This document shows, in pieces, positions 33,894 to 46,731 of a stretch of DNA of 64,000 bases (position 1 is its first letter; each line of letters starts with the position of its first letter). The position numbers and the translations under genes are program-made. The DNA is taken from positions 5,394,001 to 5,458,000 of the forward strand of contig NZ_VLKE01000001.1 in NCBI RefSeq assembly GCF_007830265.1, in the 5' to 3' direction. The notes beneath the pieces are model-generated. The model was not told the origin of the DNA, ran no database searches, and was given only the letters and a program-made list of their open reading frames with translations. This stretch comes from Micromonospora olivasterospora (GTDB taxonomy: Bacteria; Actinomycetota; Actinomycetes; Mycobacteriales; Micromonosporaceae).

Positions 33894-34229
33894 ATGGGCT
33901 GGTTCATCCGGCGAGGGCGCGCCGCCGACGGGACGCCGACGAAGCTCGACCGGGAGGCGACCGCCGACGACCTCGCCGCCCTGGAGGCGTTCGTGCGGAC
34001 CCGCCGGGGCGTGGAGTTCTACCTGGAGCCCGAGACCACCGCGACCGACACCACCGTGATGGCGATCGCCCACGACGGCGAGTGGATCCGGCGCCGGACC
34101 GGGTCGCCCCGGGTCGCCGCGCGGATCGCCCAGCGGCACGCCGTCCCGCTGTACGAGGCCGCGCGCACCGGCTACCCGGAGCGGATGCGGGCCTGGAACC
34201 GGGCCCACCCGGAGCGCCGGCTCCGCTGA
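33894..34229 (+). CDS. Conserved small actinobacterial protein
   Basis: A 111-residue protein: basic start GWFIRRGRAADGTPT, then LEAFVRTRRGVEFYLEPETT, TTVMAIAHDGEWIRRRTGSP and YPERMRAWNRAHPERR. I recognise it only as a conserved hypothetical of actinomycetes. ATG 33894 follows aggaaggggg. It stands directly upstream of the cobalamin riboswitch and is unlikely to be part of that regulon. Confidence 0.7.
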   Translation: MGWFIRRGRAADGTPTKLDREATADDLAALEAFVRTRRGVEFYLEPETTATDTTVMAIAHDGEWIRRRTGSPRVAARIAQRHAVPLYEAARTGYPERMRAWNRAHPERRLR

Positions 34230-34299
34230 GCCGCCCGCCGGTCGGCAGCCGTCGGGGGGAGCGGGCGTGGGACGCGCCGTTGACCGGCGGCGCGCGGGT

Positions 34300-34465
34300 G
34301 TGGCAGCATTCGCGGCCTGACGGCAGTGAAGGAAGCCGGTGCGATTCCGGCGCGGTCCCGCCACTGTCACCGGGGAGCGATCCCCCCTCGCGAGTCACGG
34401 CCGTGTGTCTGCGGTTGGAAGGCCGGGGGAGAGCGTCGATCCGGGAGCCAGGAGACTTCGGCCGT
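34300..34465 (+). promoter_or_regulatory. Adenosylcobalamin riboswitch
   Basis: The leader contains the B12-box core: gaagccggtgcgattccgg (34333-34351) followed by cccgccactgtcac (34357-34370), and the distal conserved element gggagccaggagac (34443-34456). Spacing and sequences match class I cobalamin riboswitches. It lies 280 nt before cobN and points in the same direction, so adenosylcobalamin should shut down the operon by blocking translation or transcription. Boundaries are approximate. Confidence 0.93.
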
Positions 34466-34504
34466 CGGGACGACCCCAGGGCGTGGACACCCGAGGAGGA
34501 CCCG

Positions 34505-34612
34505 ATGAGGCGCAGCGTCTCACGTATCGACGACCACCGTCTCCGCCGATCGGCGCGCGGCTGCGCGCCCGCGACCGGTCGCCGGCCCGCTCCGCCGCCC
34601 GCCCGCCGCTGA
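34505..34612 (+). CDS. Possible short ORF between riboswitch and cobN
   Basis: An ATG at 34505 is preceded by a strong gaggagg box (6 nt away) and opens a 35-residue Arg/Pro-rich frame (start MRRSVSRIDDHRLRR). It lies within the 280-nt leader between the riboswitch and cobN. The ribosome-binding site is better than that of cobN itself, hinting at a leader peptide or the site occluded by the riboswitch. The downstream part looks compositionally random, so this may be chance. Confidence 0.35.
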   Translation: MRRSVSRIDDHRLRRSARGCAPATGRRPAPPPARR

Positions 34613-34744
34613 GGTCCGCCCCCCGCACACCGAGGTCCGCGCCTCCGCGCCGTCGCCGAGGCCAGCCCCCCGCCGGGTCCTCGCCCACCCCTGCCCGCCG
34701 TCGACCGGCCCGTCGCCCCCGGGCATCACTCTCCGGAGCCATCC

Positions 34745-38409
<3,665 letters not shown>

Positions 38410-38413
<4 letters not shown>

Positions 38414-40530
38414 GCTTCCCGTTCTCCGCCGTCCTCGGCATGGACGACATGCGGCTGGCCCTGCTGCTCAACGCCGTCTCCCCGGCCATCGGCGGGGTGC
38501 TCGTGCGGGGCGAGAAGGGCACCGCGAAGTCCACCGCCGTGCGGGCCCTGGCCGCGCTGCTGCCCCCGGTCGACCACGTCGCCGGCTGCCGCTTCGCCTG
38601 TGACCCGGCCACCCCGGACCCGGGCTGCCCGGACGGCCCGCACCCCGCCGACCCGCCCGCCGAGCGCCGCCCGGCCCGGCTGGTGGAGCTGCCGGTCGGC
38701 GCCGCCGAGGACCGGGTGGTCGGCTCGCTCGACCTGGAGAAGGCACTCGCCGAGGGGGTGCGCGCCTTCGAGCCCGGCCTGCTCGCCGCCGCCCACCGGG
38801 GCGTGCTCTACGTCGACGAGGTCAACCTGCTCCACGACCACCTCGTCGACCTGCTTCTGGACGCCGCCGCGATGGGCCGCAGCCACGTCGAGCGGGAGGG
38901 CGTGTCGGTCAGCCACGCGTCCCGGTTCCTGCTGGTCGGCACGATGAACCCGGAGGAGGGGGAACTGCGCCCGCAGCTGCTGGACCGGTTCGGCCTCACC
39001 GTCGAGGTGGGCGCCAGCCGGGACCCGGCGGTCCGGGTGGAGGTGGTCCGCCGCCGGCTGGCCGCCGACGCCGACCCGGCCGGGTTCGCCGCCCGCTGGG
39101 CCGACGCCGACGCCGAGGTCGCCCGGCGGGTGGCCGCCGCCCGGGGCCGGCTCGACCGGGTGCTGCTGCCCGACGGCGCGCTGCGCCAGATCGCCGAGGT
39201 GTGCGCCGCGTTCGACGTGGACGGGATGCGCGCCGACATCGTCACGGCGCGTACCGCGATCGCGCACGCCGCCTGGCAGGACCGGACGGTGGTGACCGCC
39301 GAGGACGTCCGGGTCGCCGCCCGGCTGGCCCTGCCGCACCGCCGCCGCCGCGACCCGTTCGACACCCCCGGGCTGGACGAGCAGCGCCTCGACGAGGCGC
39401 TGCGCCGGGCCGGCGAGGACGACCCGGACGCCGACCCGCCGTCCGGCCCGGACGGCGGCGGCCCGGACGACGGCCCCGACGGCGGCGGCCCGGACGGCGG
39501 TGACGCCGGGGGCGCGGGCCCCGACGGCAGCGGGACCGGCCCCCACAGCGGTGCCGGGCCGGACTCCGGCGAGCCCGGTCCTGCCGGGCGGGACTCGGAT
39601 GCGGCCGGCGACGCCCGGCAGGATCCCGCCCGACCCGGCGGCCCCGGGCAGGACGACGACACCGGCCGGCCCGGCGGCCCGGCGCCCGACAGGCAGCCCG
39701 TGGCCGTACCCGAGCGGGGGCTGCGGGCCCGGCTGCTCGCGGCGCCCGGCGTGGGCGACGGGGTGCCCGGCCGGCGCTCCCGCGCCCGCACCGGACGGGG
39801 CCGGACCACCGGGGCGCGAACCCCGCTCGCCGGCCGGGCCGCGGCGCTGCACCTGCCCGCGTCCATCCGGGCCGCCGCCCCGCACCAGGCCGCCCGCGGG
39901 CGGCACGGGGGCCCGCTGCGGCTGCACCCGAGCGACCTGCGCGAGGCGGTGCGCGAGGGCCGGGAGGGCAACCTCGTCCTGTTCGTGGTCGACGCGAGCG
40001 GGTCGATGGGCGCCCGGCAGCGGATGTCCGCCGTCAAGGGCGCCGTGCTCGCCCTGCTCACCGACGCCTACCAGCGGCGCGACAAGGTGGCCGTGGTCGC
40101 GTTCCGGGGCGCGGGCGCGCAGACCCTGCTGCCGGCCACCTCGTCGGTGCTGGCCGCGTCCGCGCGGCTGGCCGAGTTGCCCACCGGCGGGCGTACGCCG
40201 CTGGCCGAGGGCCTGCTCGCCGCCGCCGAGCTGCTGCGCGTGGAGCGGCTGCGCGACCCGCGCCGGCGCCCCCTGGTGCTGGTGCTCACCGACGGGCGGG
40301 CCACCGCCGGCCACCGCCCGCTAGACCGGGCCGCCCGGGCGGCGGCCGTGCTCGCCGCCACCGGCGCCCCGTGCGTCGTCGTCGACTGCGAGTCCGGCCC
40401 GGTGCGCCTGAACCTGGCCCGCCGCCTGGCCACCCACCTCTCAGCCCGCTACCACCCCCTCTCCTCCCTCACCACCCCCCGCGATCTTGCACTTGTTGCC
40501 CAGGCGAAACGGGTGGAAACGGTCAGATGA
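38410..40530 (+). CDS. ChlI-ChlD fused chelatase ATPase subunit
   Basis: 706 residues combine the two smaller chelatase subunits. N-terminal AAA+ (ChlI/BchI-like): Walker [10 protein letters not shown] at 34-42, Walker [11 protein letters not shown], sensor [18 protein letters not shown] long Asp/Gly/Pro-rich linker (about 340-430) follows, then a von Willebrand A domain with MIDAS motif DASGSMG at 528-534. It powers cobalt insertion by CobN in organisms without CobS/CobT. The last ~16 residues come from a repeat element (40481-40552) that reads through the 3' end. ATGA overlap with cobN. Confidence 0.92.
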
Positions 40531-40552
40531 GGGGCCCAAACTGCAAGATCGC
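40481..40552. repeat. 72-bp imperfect palindromic (REP-like) element overlapping a gene end
   Basis: Perfect 11-bp terminal inverted repeats, gcgatcttgca (40481-40491) and tgcaagatcgc (40542-40552), bound a 50-bp centre. The left half lies inside the chlI-chlD coding region and supplies its last residues and stop codon (40528-40530); the right half lies in the gap before cobO. From memory, gatcttgca-type palindromes recur between genes in Micromonospora/Salinispora genomes. It could form an RNA hairpin between the two genes. Confidence 0.65.
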
Positions 40553-40585
40553 CAAGAAGAGGAAGAAGAAGGGGAGGGGGCGCTG

Positions 40586-41197
40586 ATGCCGCAGGGGAAG
40601 CCTACGTACGTGCCTGGCGACGGGCTGACGACGCGGCAGCGGCGTAACCGGCCGCTGCTGATCGTCCACACCGGCCAGATGAAGGGGAAGTCGACGGCCG
40701 CGTTCGGGCTCGCGCTGCGCGCCTGGACGGCGGGGCTGCCGGTCGGGGTGTTCCAGTTCGTCAAGAGCGCCAAGTGGCGGGTGGGCGAGGAGAACGCCTT
40801 CCGCGCCCTCGGCGAGGTGCACGAGCGCACCGGCCAGGGCGCCCCGGTGGCCTGGCACAAGATGGGCGAGGGCTGGTCCTGGATCCAGCGCGGCGGCGAG
40901 GCCGACCACGCCGCCGACGCCCTGGAGGGCTGGCGGCAGATCCAACGCGACCTCGCCGCCCAGCGCTACGGGCTCTACGTGCTGGACGAGTTCACGTATC
41001 CGATGAAGTGGGGCTGGGTGGACGTCGACGAGGTGGTGCGGACCCTGGCCGACCGCCCCGGCTTCCAGCACGTGGTGATCACCGGCCGGGACGCGGACCC
41101 CCGGCTGGTCGAGGCGGCCGACCTGGTCGCCGAGCTGACCAAGGTCAAGCACCCGATGGACGCCGGCCAGAAGGGCCAGAAGGGCATCGAGTGGTGA
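40586..41197 (+). CDS. cobO: Cob(I)yrinic acid a,c-diamide adenosyltransferase
   Basis: 203 residues, CobA/CobO family: the modified P-loop HTGQMKGKSTAAFGLALRA at 28-46, GVFQFVKSAKWRVGEENAF, then YVLDEFTYPMKWGWVDVDE and a conserved end VKHPMDAGQKGQKGIEW. It adds the 5'-deoxyadenosyl group to cob(I)yrinate diamide. ATG 40586 is preceded by a purine-rich gaagaaggggaggggg tract. The stop overlaps the GTG of cobB. Confidence 0.93.
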   Translation: MPQGKPTYVPGDGLTTRQRRNRPLLIVHTGQMKGKSTAAFGLALRAWTAGLPVGVFQFVKSAKWRVGEENAFRALGEVHERTGQGAPVAWHKMGEGWSWIQRGGEADHAADALEGWRQIQRDLAAQRYGLYVLDEFTYPMKWGWVDVDEVVRTLADRPGFQHVVITGRDADPRLVEAADLVAELTKVKHPMDAGQKGQKGIEW

Positions 41198-42572
41198 CCC
41201 CGACACCCCCCGCCGTCCCCCCGGACGAGCCGGTGTCGCTGCCCCGCGTGGTGGTGGCCGCCCCCGCCAGCGGGCACGGCAAGACCACCGTGGCCACCGG
41301 GCTGCTCGGCGCGCTGCGCCGCCGCGGCCTCACCGTCAGTCCGCACAAGGTCGGCCCCGACTACATCGACCCCGGCTACCACGCGCTCGCCGCCGGCCGG
41401 CCCGGCCGCAACCTCGACCCGTGGCTGGTGGGCGAGGAGCGGGTCGCCCCGCTGCTGCGCCACGGCGCCACCGTCCCGACGCCCGCCGACATCGCGGTGG
41501 TCGAGGGCGTGATGGGCCTGCACGACGGGGCGGTCGGCCGCGGGGCGTACGCCTCCACAGCCCACGTCGCCCGGCTGGTGGCCGCCCCGTCGTGCTGGTG
41601 CTGGACACCACCGCCCAGGGGCGCTCCGCCGCCGCGCTGGTGCTCGGCATGCGCGCCTTCGACCCGGAGGTGCGCATCGGCGGGGTGATCCTCAACCGGG
41701 TCGGCTCGCCCCGGCACGAGGCCCTGCTGCGCGACGCGCTCGCCGAGGTGGACGTGCCGGTGCTCGGGGCGGTCAGCCGCGCCGAGGAGGTCGCCGCCCC
41801 GTCGCGGCACCTCGGCCTCGTCCCGGTCGCCGAGCGGGCCCCGGAGTCGGAGGAGATCGTGGCCGCCCTCGCCGACCTGGTCACCGCCACCGTGGACCTG
41901 GACGCACTGCTCGACCTGGCCCGCAGCGCCCCGCCAATGACCGCGCCGGCCTGGGACCCGGTCGCCGCCGTCGGCGGCCCCGCCACCGGCGCCGGACCGA
42001 CCGTCGCGCTCGCCGCGGGCGCGGCCTTCACCTTCTCGTACGCCGAGACGGCCGAACTGCTCGCGGCGGCCGGCGCGACCGTGGCCCCGTTCGATCCGCT
42101 GCGCGACCCGGCGCTGCCGGCCGGCACCCGGGCCGTGGTGATCGGCGGCGGCTTCCCCGAGGCGCACGCCGAGGCCCTCGCCGGCAACGCGGCGCTGCGC
42201 GCCGAGCTGGCCGCCTTCGACGGGCCGGTGGTCGCCGAGTGCGCCGGCCTGCTCTACCTGGGCCGGTCCCTCGACGGCGTGCCGATGTGCGGGCGGCTGG
42301 ACCTGACCGCCCGGATGACCGGCCGGCTCACCCTCGGCTACCGGCAGGCCGTGGCCGCCGCCGACTCCCCGGTGACCCGGGCCGGCGAGCCGGTACGCGG
42401 GCACGAGTTCCACCGCACCGTCACCGACCCCGGCCACGGCGACACCCCGGCGTGGCGCTGGGACGACCGGGCGCACGGCTTCGTCGACGGCCGGGTGCAC
42501 GCGTCCTACCTGCACGTCCACTGGGCCGGCCAGCCGCTGGCCGCCCGCCGCCTGGTGGAGGCGTGCCGGTGA
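41194..42572 (+). CDS. cobB: Cobyrinate a,c-diamide synthase, with one apparent missing base
   Basis: Two frames together make a full-length CobB/CbiA. The first (41194 to about 41589) has the dethiobiotin-synthetase-like P-loop VVVAAPASGHGKTTVATGLL and KVGPDYIDPGYHALAAGRP, ending HVARLVAAP. The second (about 41590-42572) resumes VVLVLDTTAQGRSAAALVLG and includes the glutaminase domain with nucleophilic Cys in VVAECAGLLYLG and VHASYLHVHWAG. One extra G between 41589 and 41590 would restore a single frame. Start GTG 41194 overlaps cobO; the stop overlaps cobI. It uses Gln and ATP to amidate the a and c side chains. Confidence 0.88.
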
Positions 42573-43369
42573 GCGCCCCGACGGGTGCACGCACGATCCT
42601 GACCGGAATCGGCGTGGGACCGGGCGACCCGGAGCTGCTGACCGTCAAGGCGGTCCGGGTGCTGCGCGAGGCGGACGCGGTCTTCGTCCCGGTCATGGCC
42701 GACGGGCCCGGCCCCGACCCGGGGGCCGCCGTCGGGGCGGACCCGCGGGCCGGCGACGGCGTCGGGCGCGCCGAGGCGACCGTGCGGGCGTACGTGGACG
42801 GCGGGCGGGTGCGACGCCTGCCGTTCGCGCTCGACGACCGGGGCGGCGTCACGCCCCGGCGGCGGGCCGCCTGGGACGCCGCCGCCCGCGCCGTCGTCGA
42901 CGCCGTCGACGCGGGCGCGACGCGGATCGCCTTCGCCACCATCGGCGACCCCAACGTGTACTCCACCTTCGGCTACCTGGCGCAGGGCGTGCGCGCGCTG
43001 CGGCCGGCGGTCGAGGTCGAGACCGTCCCCGGGATCACCGCCATGCAGGACCTGGCCGCCCGCAGCGGCACGGTGCTCTGCGAGGGGCGCGAGCCGCTGA
43101 CCCTGCTGCCGGCCACCGCCGGGCTCGCGTTGTTCGCCGACGCGCTGGCCGGGCCGGGGACCGTCGTCGCGTACAAGGGCTGGCGGCGGCACCCGGAGCT
43201 GGTCGAGGAGCTGCGCCGGCAGGGCCGCCTCGACGACGCCGTGCTCGGCCGGGCACTCGGTCTGCCCGGCGAGCGGATCGGCCCGCCCGCGCCGGACGAC
43301 GACGACCTGCCGTACCTGTCGACGCTGCTCGTCCCGGCCCGCCGGGAGACCAGGGGAGGAAAGCTATGA
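42569..43369 (+). CDS. cobI: Precorrin-2 C20-methyltransferase
   Basis: 266 residues of the tetrapyrrole methylase fold: N-terminal ILTGIGVGPGDPELLTVKAV (SAM loop GxGxGDPELLT), FATIGDPNVYSTFGYLAQGV and VETVPGITAMQDLAARSGTV. The conserved GDPNVYSTF is characteristic of the CobI/CbiL branch. It methylates C20 of (cobalt-)precorrin-2. GTG 42569 overlaps the cobB stop. Confidence 0.93.
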   Translation: MSAPTGARTILTGIGVGPGDPELLTVKAVRVLREADAVFVPVMADGPGPDPGAAVGADPRAGDGVGRAEATVRAYVDGGRVRRLPFALDDRGGVTPRRRAAWDAAARAVVDAVDAGATRIAFATIGDPNVYSTFGYLAQGVRALRPAVEVETVPGITAMQDLAARSGTVLCEGREPLTLLPATAGLALFADALAGPGTVVAYKGWRRHPELVEELRRQGRLDDAVLGRALGLPGERIGPPAPDDDDLPYLSTLLVPARRETRGGKL

Positions 43370-44295
43370 CCACCGCGGAAACGACCACGGGGAAGGTCTG
43401 GTTCGTCGGGGCCGGGCCGGGCGCCGCCGACCTGCTCACGCTGCGCGCCGCGCGGGTGATCGGCGAGGCGGACGTGGTGGTCTGGGCGGCCAGCCTGGTG
43501 CACGCCGACGTGCTCGCCCACGCCCGCCCCGACGCCGAGATCATCGACTCGTCCGAGCTGCCGATGGAGGGCGTGCTCCCGCTCTACGAGCGGGCCGCCG
43601 CGCAGGGCCTGACCGTGGCCCGGATCCACTCCGGCGACCCTGCCCTGTGGGGCGCGGTGCAGGAGCAGCTCGACCTGTGCCGCGCGCTCGGGCTGGCCGT
43701 CGAGGTGGTGCCCGGGGTGTCCTCGTTCACCGCCGTCGCGGCGCTCGTGGGCCGGGAGCTGACCATTCCCGAGGTCGCCCAGTCGGTGATCCTCACCCGC
43801 CTGGAGGGCGGCAAGACGCCGATGCCGGCGGGGGAGCGGGTCCGCGATTTCGCCCGCCACGGCACCACCATGGCGCTGTTCCTCTCCGCCGCCCGCTCCG
43901 GGCAGGTGCAGGCCGAGCTGCTGGCCGGCGGCTACCCGGCGGACACCCCGGCCGTGGTGGCGTACCAGGCGACCTGGCCGGACGAGCTGGTGGTGCGCTG
44001 CACGGTCGGCACCCTGGCCGACACCGTCCGGGAGCACAAGCTGTGGAAGCACACGCTGTTCCTGGTCGGGCCGGCGCTGGGCGCCGCCGGCACCCGGTCG
44101 CACCTGTACCACCCCGGGCACTTCCACACCTTCCGCCGGGCCGAGCCGACCGCCCGCGCCGAGCTGCGCCGCCGCCGCGCGGACGCGGGCCGGCCGGGCG
44201 GGGAGGCGGGCCGGGCGACCGAGGAGGCGGGCCGGCCCGCCGGGGACGCGGGCCGGCCGGCCGGCGACGCCGGGGCGCCCGAGCCGGCCCGGTGA
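43366..44295 (+). CDS. cobM: Precorrin-4 C11-methyltransferase
   Basis: 309 residues: KVWFVGAGPGAADLLTLRAA, VVWAASLVHADVLAHARPDA, RIHSGDPALWGAVQEQLDLC and VVPGVSSFTAVAALVGRELT identify CobM/CbiF. It methylates C11 of (cobalt-)precorrin-4. The last ~45 residues are an extra low-complexity tail of repeated EAGRP/GDAGRP units, absent from typical CobM, which looks like slippage-prone DNA. ATG 43366 and the stop both overlap neighbours by 4 nt. Confidence 0.93.
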   Translation: MTTAETTTGKVWFVGAGPGAADLLTLRAARVIGEADVVVWAASLVHADVLAHARPDAEIIDSSELPMEGVLPLYERAAAQGLTVARIHSGDPALWGAVQEQLDLCRALGLAVEVVPGVSSFTAVAALVGRELTIPEVAQSVILTRLEGGKTPMPAGERVRDFARHGTTMALFLSAARSGQVQAELLAGGYPADTPAVVAYQATWPDELVVRCTVGTLADTVREHKLWKHTLFLVGPALGAAGTRSHLYHPGHFHTFRRAEPTARAELRRRRADAGRPGGEAGRATEEAGRPAGDAGRPAGDAGAPEPAR

Positions 44296-45443
44296 CGTAC
44301 GCCGAGCCGCCGCTGCGCGAGCCGGACCTGCCGCGTACCGCGAAGGTCCGGCCCCGCGCGCTGCGCACCGGCTGGACGACCGGCGCCTGCGCGACCGCGG
44401 CGGCGAAGGCCGCCGTCACCGCGCTGGTCACCGGCGTGCCGCAGCGGCAGGTCGAGATCGGGCTGCCCGCCGGCCGCCGGGTGAGCTTCCCGGTCGAGCG
44501 CTGCGAGCTGGCCCCGCCGCCGGGCACGCGCGCCGAGGCCGTGGTGGTCAAGGACGCCGGGGACGACCCCGACGTCACCCACGGCGCCCACCTGACCGCC
44601 ACCGTCGAGTGGCGGGACGAGCCCGGCCTCGACCTCGGCGGCGGGCCGGGCGTCGGCACCGTCACCAAGCCCGGCCTCGGACTGCCCGTCGGCGGCCCGG
44701 CGATCAACGAGACCCCGCGCCGGATGATCGGTCAGGCCGTCGCCGAGGTCGTCGACCTGACCGAGGTGGGCGTGCGGGTGGTGATCAGCGTCCCCGGCGG
44801 GGAGGTGATGGCCCGCAAGACCACCAACCGGCGGCTCGGCATCCTCGGCGGCATCTCGATTCTCGGCACCACCGGCATCGTCCGGCCCTTCTCCACGGCG
44901 TCCTGGCGGGCCAGCGTCGTGCAGGCGGTGCACGTCATGGCCGCCCAGGGCGAGCGGACCGTGGTGCTGTGCACCGGCGGGCGCACCGAGCGGGCCGCCC
45001 GCGCGCTGCTGCCCGAGTTGCCCGAGGTCTGCTTCGTCGAGGTCGGGGACTTCACCGGCGCGGCGGTCACCGCCGCCGTCGGCGACGGCATGACCGGGGT
45101 GGTCTTCGTCGGGATGGCCGGCAAGCTGGCCAAGCTCGCCGCCGGCGTGCTGATGACCCACTACACCCGGTCCAAGGTGGACCTGTCGCTGCTCGGCGCG
45201 GTCACCGCCGAGGCCGGCGGGGAGCCGGGCCTGGTGGCCGAGGTGGCGGCGGCCAACACCGGCCGGCACGCGTACGAGCTGTGGGAGGCCGTCGGGCTGC
45301 TGCGCCCCGCCGGCGATCTGCTCTGCCACCGGGTACGCCAGGTGCTGCTGCGCTTCGCCGGGCACGCCGTCGACGTCGACGTGGCGATGGTCGACTTCGC
45401 CGGGGACCGTCTCGTCGCCTCCTCCGGGCGGTGGGCCGCGTGA
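44292..45443 (+). CDS. cbiD: Cobalt-precorrin-5B C1-methyltransferase
   Basis: 383 residues with the CbiD signatures LRTGWTTGACATAAAKAAVT near the N-terminus, GPAINETPRRMIGQAV, GEVMARKTTNRRLGILGGIS, and ILGTTGIVRPFSTASW. CbiD installs the C1 methyl group in the cobalt-early (anaerobic-type) route and replaces CobF of the aerobic route, so its presence helps type the pathway. GTG 44292 overlaps cobM. Confidence 0.94.
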   Translation: MTYAEPPLREPDLPRTAKVRPRALRTGWTTGACATAAAKAAVTALVTGVPQRQVEIGLPAGRRVSFPVERCELAPPPGTRAEAVVVKDAGDDPDVTHGAHLTATVEWRDEPGLDLGGGPGVGTVTKPGLGLPVGGPAINETPRRMIGQAVAEVVDLTEVGVRVVISVPGGEVMARKTTNRRLGILGGISILGTTGIVRPFSTASWRASVVQAVHVMAAQGERTVVLCTGGRTERAARALLPELPEVCFVEVGDFTGAAVTAAVGDGMTGVVFVGMAGKLAKLAAGVLMTHYTRSKVDLSLLGAVTAEAGGEPGLVAEVAAANTGRHAYELWEAVGLLRPAGDLLCHRVRQVLLRFAGHAVDVDVAMVDFAGDRLVASSGRWAA

Positions 45444-46731
45444 CCGGCCAGGGCACGACCTGCCCCGTCGTCGTCGTCGGCGTCGACGCGGCCGGCGCGC
45501 CGGCGTACCCCGCCGCCGTCGCCGCGCTGGCCGGGGCCCGGCTGGCCGTCGGCGCGGCCCGGCACCTCGCCGCGGTCACGCTCCCCGACGGCTGCGCCAC
45601 GGTGGCCCTCGGCCCGCTCGCGCCCGCGCTGGACCGGCTCGCCGCCGCGGTGGCCGACGGCGTCCCGTCGGTGGTGCTGGCCAGCGGCGACCCGGGACTG
45701 TTCGGCATCGTCCGCCGGCTGCGCGCCGACGGGCTGCCCGTGCGGGTGCTGCCCGCCGTGTCCAGCGTGGCCGCCGCCTTCGCCCGCGCCGGCCTGCCCT
45801 GGGACGGCGCGGCGGTGGTCAGCGCCCACGGCCGGGACCTGCGGCCCGCGCTCAACGCGGCCCGCGCGCTGCCGGCCGTCGCCGTGCTCACCGCGCCCGG
45901 CGCCGGGGCCGCCGAGATCGGCGCGGGCCTGGTCGGCTGGCCGCGCCGGCTCGTCGTCGCCGAGCACCTGGGCACCCCGGCCGAGCGGGTCACCGAGACC
46001 ACCCCCGCCGAGGCCGCGGCCGCGACCTGGGCCGACCCGCACGTGCTGCTCTGCCTCGCCGACGCGGCCGGCGATCCGGCCCCCACCGGAGCCGCCGTCC
46101 CGACCGGAGCCGCCGCCCGTACCGTGGCGGCGAGCCCGGCCGGCGGGGCGCGGGCGGACAACCAGCCGGCCGCCGCCCCGGCGGGTGGCTGGGCGCTGCC
46201 CGAGGACGCGTACGCCCACCGCGATTCCATGATCACGAAGGCGGAGGTCCGGGCCCTCGCCGTGGCCCGGCTGCGCCCCCGGCTCGGCCGGCTCGTCTGG
46301 GACGTCGGCGCCGGCAGCGGCTCCGTCGGCGTCGAGTGCGCGCTGCTCGGCGCGGCCGTCGTCGCGGTGGAGCGCGACCCGGACGCCGTGGACCTGGTCC
46401 GGCGCAACGCCGCCGCGCACGGGGTCGACGTGGGGGTGGTCGCCGGGGCGGCCCCGGCGGCGCTCGACGGGCTGCCCGACCCGGACGCCGTGTTCGTCGG
46501 CGGGGCGGCCTGGACGTGCTCGCCGCCGTCGCCGCCCGCGAACCGGCCCGGGTCGTGGTGACCCTCGCCGCCCTGGACCGGGTCGCCCCCGCACTGGCCC
46601 TGCTGCGCGAGCGCGGCTACCGCGCCGACGGCGTCCAGCTCTCCGCCGCCCGCCTGGCCGACCTGCCCGGCGGGTCGGTGCGGCTGGCCGCCACCAATCC
46701 TGTCGTCGTCCTCACGGGGGAGCATCCTTGA
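45440..46731 (+). CDS. cobL: CbiE-CbiT fusion (CobL), precorrin-6Y C5,15-methyltransferase, with one apparent missing base
   Basis: The first frame gives a CbiE-type tetrapyrrole methylase (VVLASGDPGLFGIVRRLRAD, PAVSSVAAAFARAGLPWDG) and the start of CbiT (AYAHRDSMITKAEVRALAVA, LVWDVGAGSGSVGVECALLG), ending at the G-run 46502-46505. The next frame continues DVLAAVAAREPARVVVTLAA and VRLAATNPVVVLTGEHP to 46731. One extra G restores the expected VFVGGGGLDVL. The protein methylates C5 and C15 and decarboxylates the acetate arm. GTG 45440 overlaps cbiD. A Pro/Ala-rich linker (about 215-250) joins the two domains. Confidence 0.88.
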
